DNA of 64,000 bases from UBA6168 sp965222975 (GTDB lineage Bacteria > Bacteroidota > Bacteroidia > Chitinophagales > Saprospiraceae): the NCBI GenBank assembly GCA_965222975.1, contig CBDCVJ010000086.1, positions 62,001-126,000 of the forward strand, read 5' to 3'. Under the pieces are notes generated by a model. The model was not told the DNA's origin. It searched no databases and saw only the letters and a list, made by a program, of their open reading frames with translations. Shown here piece after piece: positions 60,828-64,000 of this stretch. Both the position numbers and the translations under genes were made by a program. The number at the start of each line of letters is the position of its first letter. Positions within the stretch are counted from its first letter, which is position 1.

Positions 60828-61361
60828 ATGACCAAGCAAGAAAAAGCCGTTGTCATTGAAGAATTAAAGGAAAAATTTTCCAATTCATCTTATTTCTATA
60901 TTGCTGACTCTTCGGCCATGACCGTCGAACAAGTCAATATTTTAAGGCGTAGCTTTTTTGAGAAAGGCGTTGAGATGAAAGTAGTGAAAAACACGCTTGC
61001 TATCAAAGCTCTTGAAAGCGCCTCTGAAGATAAAAATTATACTGAAGTGTATGAGGCGCTGAAAGGCCCTTCCGCCTTGTTGTTCACGGACGTGGCCAAT
61101 GCCCCTGCCAAGATCATTAAGGAATTCAGAAAAGAACATAAAAGTGAAAAGCCTGCTATCAAAGCAGCATACATTGATTCAGCGATATATATTGGAGACG
61201 AACAGTTAGACGCATTGGCCCAGTTAAAGTCAAAAGAAGATTTGTTGGCCAATTTGATGACCTTGTTGAATTCTCCAATGAGCAACCTCCTTTCAGCGTT
61301 GGGTTCTGGTGGCAGCAATGTCATGGGGCTGTTGAAAGCGCTCGAAGAAAAGGGGGAATAA
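60828..61361 (+). CDS. rplJ: 50S ribosomal protein L10
   Basis: 177 aa. N-terminal rRNA-binding domain (VIEELKEKFSNSSYFYIADSS, MKVVKNTLAIKAL) and C-terminal helix that anchors L7/L12 dimers. Confidence 0.97.
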   Translation: MTKQEKAVVIEELKEKFSNSSYFYIADSSAMTVEQVNILRRSFFEKGVEMKVVKNTLAIKALESASEDKNYTEVYEALKGPSALLFTDVANAPAKIIKEFRKEHKSEKPAIKAAYIDSAIYIGDEQLDALAQLKSKEDLLANLMTLLNSPMSNLLSALGSGGSNVMGLLKALEEKGE

Positions 61362-61422
61362 TTTGGTTTTTAGTTCTTGGTTGGTACAGCCACGAACCAA
61401 AAACCACGAACCAGAAACCAAA
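61362..61422. repeat. Hairpin between rplJ and rplL
   Basis: TTTGGTTTTTAGTTCTTGG on the left faces ACGAACCAAAAACC and GAAACCAAA on the right, separated by TTGGTACAGCC. Same word style as 58611. It may tune the L10:L12 ratio. Confidence 0.65.
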
Positions 61423-61482
61423 TATGGCTTCCAAGTTTTTAACGCATATATTTTTAACAAAACAATTAAAAATTAATTTAAA

Positions 61483-61863
61483 ATGGCTGATTTGAAAGCA
61501 CTTGCAGAACAGTTGGTTAATCTTTCTATCAAAGATGTGACTGAACTGACAAATATTATGGAAGAAGAATACGGTATCAAACCGGCTGCTGCTGCAGTGG
61601 CTGTTGCTGCTGGCCCTGGTGGCGGTGGTGGTGATGCTGCAGAAGCTGAACAAACTGAATTCGCGGTGATGCTGGAATCTGCTGGTGGCACTAAACTTCA
61701 GGTTGTGAAAGCTGTTAAAGATCTTCTAGGTCTTGGCCTCGTTGAAGCCAAGAAATTAGTAGATGGCGCACCATGTGCAATCAAAGAAGGCGTTTCCAAG
61801 GACGAAGCTGAGAAGATCAAGGCTGATTTGGAAGGTGTTGGCGCCCAGATTGCATTGAAGTAA
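61483..61863 (+). CDS. rplL: 50S ribosomal protein L7/L12
   Basis: 126 aa. N-terminal dimerisation helix pair, Ala/Gly-rich hinge (about 38-55) and conserved C-terminal domain (FAVMLESAGGTKLQVVKAVKDLLGLGLVEAKKLVDG). Confidence 0.98.
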   Translation: MADLKALAEQLVNLSIKDVTELTNIMEEEYGIKPAAAAVAVAAGPGGGGGDAAEAEQTEFAVMLESAGGTKLQVVKAVKDLLGLGLVEAKKLVDGAPCAIKEGVSKDEAEKIKADLEGVGAQIALK

Positions 61864-62423
61864 TTTCTTCCCCATACAGAAAAGGGGCAGAAAAGCGGAT
61901 TTCTACTAAACTTAATCTATGTCGATTTACAACTTTTCTGCTACATACAAATTTTAGGCAAAGGAGGCTTAGTTGTTCCGGTCATCGGAGTAGCTAGGCC
62001 TATTGTCGTTTTACAACTTGAGATTGGGCTTGCAATATTTTAGTAAGAGATAAAGGCAGGCGTCGGGTAATTTTCTACATGGAGTATTCAGCACAATGGT
62101 TGGATTCAAAGCGAAATGTTTTTGTCCATACAGCTAAACTAAAAATGTGCCACTCCACTTTTGCAAACACCTCTTGGATGGTTCGGTCAAAAGCGGCCAA
62201 CCCTAATTTTTTTAAGACAGCAACTTTACTTTGACATTGTTAAGTTAATTACTTTGAAATACAACCCTTTTTCTCTTTGCGATTGAGCAGGGGGGCTTTG
62301 GAAGAGGGCTGTTTATATTGATAAACACTAAAAGCAAGGCAGCGCGCCAAGCTTTACTTTTTCAGGTTTCAGAATTAAAATTTTACAATGTCAAGGAACT
62401 AACTATAAATACTTTTTCCTCAT
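61864..62423. other. 560-bp gap upstream of rpoB
   Basis: No gene or clear hairpin recognised. Probably holds a processing/attenuation region and an rpoB promoter, but no -33/-7 pair stood out. Unusually long for an rplL-rpoB spacer. Confidence 0.5.
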
Positions 62424-64000
62424 ATGACATCACTTGATAATGTCACCTATACAGAAACAGGTAGGATCACTTTTGGCAAAATCCAACTTCCTTCTTATCA
62501 CCCCGATCTTCTGGAAATCCAGTTGAAATCTTTCCAAGAGTTTTTCCAATTGGAAACGACCCCTGAGAACAGGACCAACGAAGGGCTTTACAGGGTGTTT
62601 ATGGAAAATTTCCCGATCACGGATGCCCGGAACATTTTCGTGCTCGAATTCCTTGATTATTATGTTGACCCGCCCCGCTATACCATAGAAGAATGTATGC
62701 AGCGGGGGCTGACATACAGTGTCCCACTGAAAGCCAAATTGCGGTTGTCTTGTAACGATGAAGAGCATGTTGACTTCGAAACCATAGTGCAGGATGTGTT
62801 TCTTGGCAACATCCCTTACATGACGCCAAAAGGCACGTTTGTTATCAATGGTGCTGAACGGGTGGTTGTGTCGCAATTGCACCGTTCGCCGGGCGTGTTT
62901 TTTGGCCAAACCTACCATCCCAATGGGACAGCCATCTATTCTGCAAGGGTCATCCCTTTTAAAGGGGCATGGATGGAATTTGCAACTGACATCAACAATG
63001 TGATGTTCGCTTACATTGACCGTAAGAAAAAATTCCCTGTGACTACCCTCCTGCGGGCCATTGGATTCGATACTGATAAGGCCATTCTTGAGCTGTTCAA
63101 TTTGTCAGATGAGGTGAACAATGATAAGGATAGCCTTTTAAATGCAATCGGTAGGAAACTTGCCGCTCGTGTTCTGCGCTCTTGGACGGAGGACTTTGTG
63201 GATGAGGATACTGGTGAGGTGGTTACCATTGAAAGGAATGAAATTCTTTTGGAAAGGGATGTTATACTTGATGAGGATAATATTGAACAAGTTTTGGAAT
63301 CGGGTCTCGACACGGTGATCCTCCAGCGGGAAGATATTGAAGAGGATTATAGCATTATTTATAACACACTTCAGAAGGACCCTACCAGCTCGGAAATGGA
63401 AGCGGTGAACTACATTTACCGCCAATTGCGTGGTGCCGAACCACCTGATGACGAAACGGCGAGGGGCATTATTGATAAATTGTTTTTCTCGGATAAGCGT
63501 TATAACCTCGGTGAGGTGGGCCGTTATAAGATCAACCGCAAGTTGAAAATGGAGACATCCATGGACACACTTGTCTTGACGAAAGAAGACATCATTGCCA
63601 TTGTTACATACCTTGTTCGTTTGATGAATCAAATGGCTGAGATTGATGATATTGATCATTTGAGCAATCGGCGTGTGCGCTCTGTAGGAGAGCAATTGTA
63701 TGCTCAGTTTGGTGTAGGTCTTGCCAGGATGGCACGTACCATCAGAGAAAGGATGAATGTGAGGGATAACGAGGTGTTCACTCCAATTGACCTTATCAAT
63801 GCCCGTACGCTTTCATCTGTTATCAACTCCTTCTTTGGTACAAGTCAGTTATCGCAGTTTCTGGATCAAACCAATCCATTGTCTGAAATCACGCACAAAC
63901 GTCGTATTTCAGCGCTTGGGCCAGGGGGGCTTTCCAGGGAAAGGGCAGGTTTTGAGGTACGTGACGTACACTATTCCCACTATGGTCGGCTTTGTACCAT
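62424..64000 (+). CDS. rpoB: RNA polymerase beta subunit, 5' part
   Basis: ATG at 62424; the frame runs open to the window edge (525 codons). Starts MTSLDNVTYTETGRITFGKI, followed by conserved beta-subunit sequences PSYHPDLLEIQLKSFQEFF, MTPKGTFVINGAERVVVSQLHRSPGVFF, and the rifampicin region SQLSQFLDQTNPLSEITHKRRISALGPGGL near the end. The Rif cluster is wild-type in appearance (Asp, His and Ser present). The 3' part lies outside. Confidence 0.99.
   Translation, partial: MTSLDNVTYTETGRITFGKIQLPSYHPDLLEIQLKSFQEFFQLETTPENRTNEGLYRVFMENFPITDARNIFVLEFLDYYVDPPRYTIEECMQRGLTYSVPLKAKLRLSCNDEEHVDFETIVQDVFLGNIPYMTPKGTFVINGAERVVVSQLHRSPGVFFGQTYHPNGTAIYSARVIPFKGAWMEFATDINNVMFAYIDRKKKFPVTTLLRAIGFDTDKAILELFNLSDEVNNDKDSLLNAIGRKLAARVLRSWTEDFVDEDTGEVVTIERNEILLERDVILDEDNIEQVLESGLDTVILQREDIEEDYSIIYNTLQKDPTSSEMEAVNYIYRQLRGAEPPDDETARGIIDKLFFSDKRYNLGEVGRYKINRKLKMETSMDTLVLTKEDIIAIVTYLVRLMNQMAEIDDIDHLSNRRVRSVGEQLYAQFGVGLARMARTIRERMNVRDNEVFTPIDLINARTLSSVINSFFGTSQLSQFLDQTNPLSEITHKRRISALGPGGLSRERAGFEVRDVHYSHYGRLCT

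Overview
The window looks like a Bacteroidota chromosome. Evidence is the SusC/SusD pair, three proteins ending in type IX secretion (T9SS) sorting domains, TAnnTTTG-type -7 promoter elements, start sites without Shine-Dalgarno sequences, and the gene order tuf - tRNA-Trp - secE - nusG - rplK - rplA - rplJ - rplL - rpoB. The catabolic content points to a marine, red-alga-degrading member. A Saprospiria-like affiliation is possible from the KGG peptide and the HTH/TPR protein at 12.3-14.0 kb, but this is only an impression. No rRNA genes or CRISPR arrays were seen.

Region 1 (1-12.3 kb) is part of an integrated mobile element, possibly a prophage, phage satellite or plasmid-like element. A long minus-strand run reads from a membrane protein (10763) down to about 3.5 kb. 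It includes a 1005-aa CHC2/TOPRIM/helicase primase, a DGQHR nuclease-like protein and many small orphan genes. The run opens with a textbook -1 ribosomal frameshift signal: slippery A AAA AAG, a 5-nt spacer and a 7-bp GC stem. That signal would extend a 288-aa membrane protein by 137 residues. An XRE repressor (11532, plus strand) faces a small HTH-like gene (11423, minus strand). An AAAGTA/TACTTT operator recurs at the far-left promoter (about 800) and at the repressor promoter (about 11.46 kb). An AT-rich run of small genes at 1.6-3.4 kb, most with their own hairpin, looks like accessory cassettes. No integrase or structural gene is visible, so the element continues to the left or is non-packaging.

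Region 2 (12.3-14.2 kb) holds a 39-aa double-glycine (KGG) leader-type peptide divergent from a 462-aa HTH + TPR protein, followed by a terminator.

Region 3 (14.5-53.4 kb) is a large polysaccharide utilization locus for a sulfated red-algal galactan of carrageenan/agar type. It contains an AraC regulator; the 3,6-anhydrogalactose pathway (cycloisomerase, aldehyde dehydrogenase, KDPG-type aldolase, KDG kinase); SusC/SusD; two S1 sulfatases; three GH16 enzymes; a GH127-family enzyme; a GH42-like lipoprotein; a PhoD-like phosphoesterase; an FAD oxidoreductase beside a probably flavinylated protein; an MFS sugar porter; and a GntP-type permease. Five promoters in this locus share two GGTAAA-like half-sites exactly 21 bp apart, and the -7 element lies 40 bp from the second half-site in every case. 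This defines a regulon readable directly from the sequence. A GxxExxY (PD-(D/E)XK-like) gene sits among copies of an AATTCGTGGTTA repeat that recurs through the locus. A metalloprotease with two paralogous lipoproteins, plus several gene fragments (AAA+ ATPase, lipoprotein, M14 peptidase, hypothetical protein), shows that the locus is mosaic.

Region 4 (54.9-64 kb) is conserved core: a Xer recombinase, hpf, tRNAs Thr(TGT), Tyr(GTA), Gly(TCC), Thr(GGT) and Trp(CCA), tuf, secE, nusG, rplK, rplA, rplJ, rplL and the 5' part of rpoB. Two decaying tRNA copies precede tRNA-Thr(GGT), one with a UCA anticodon. Several intergenic gaps hold long hairpins built from GGTTTTTGG-like words.
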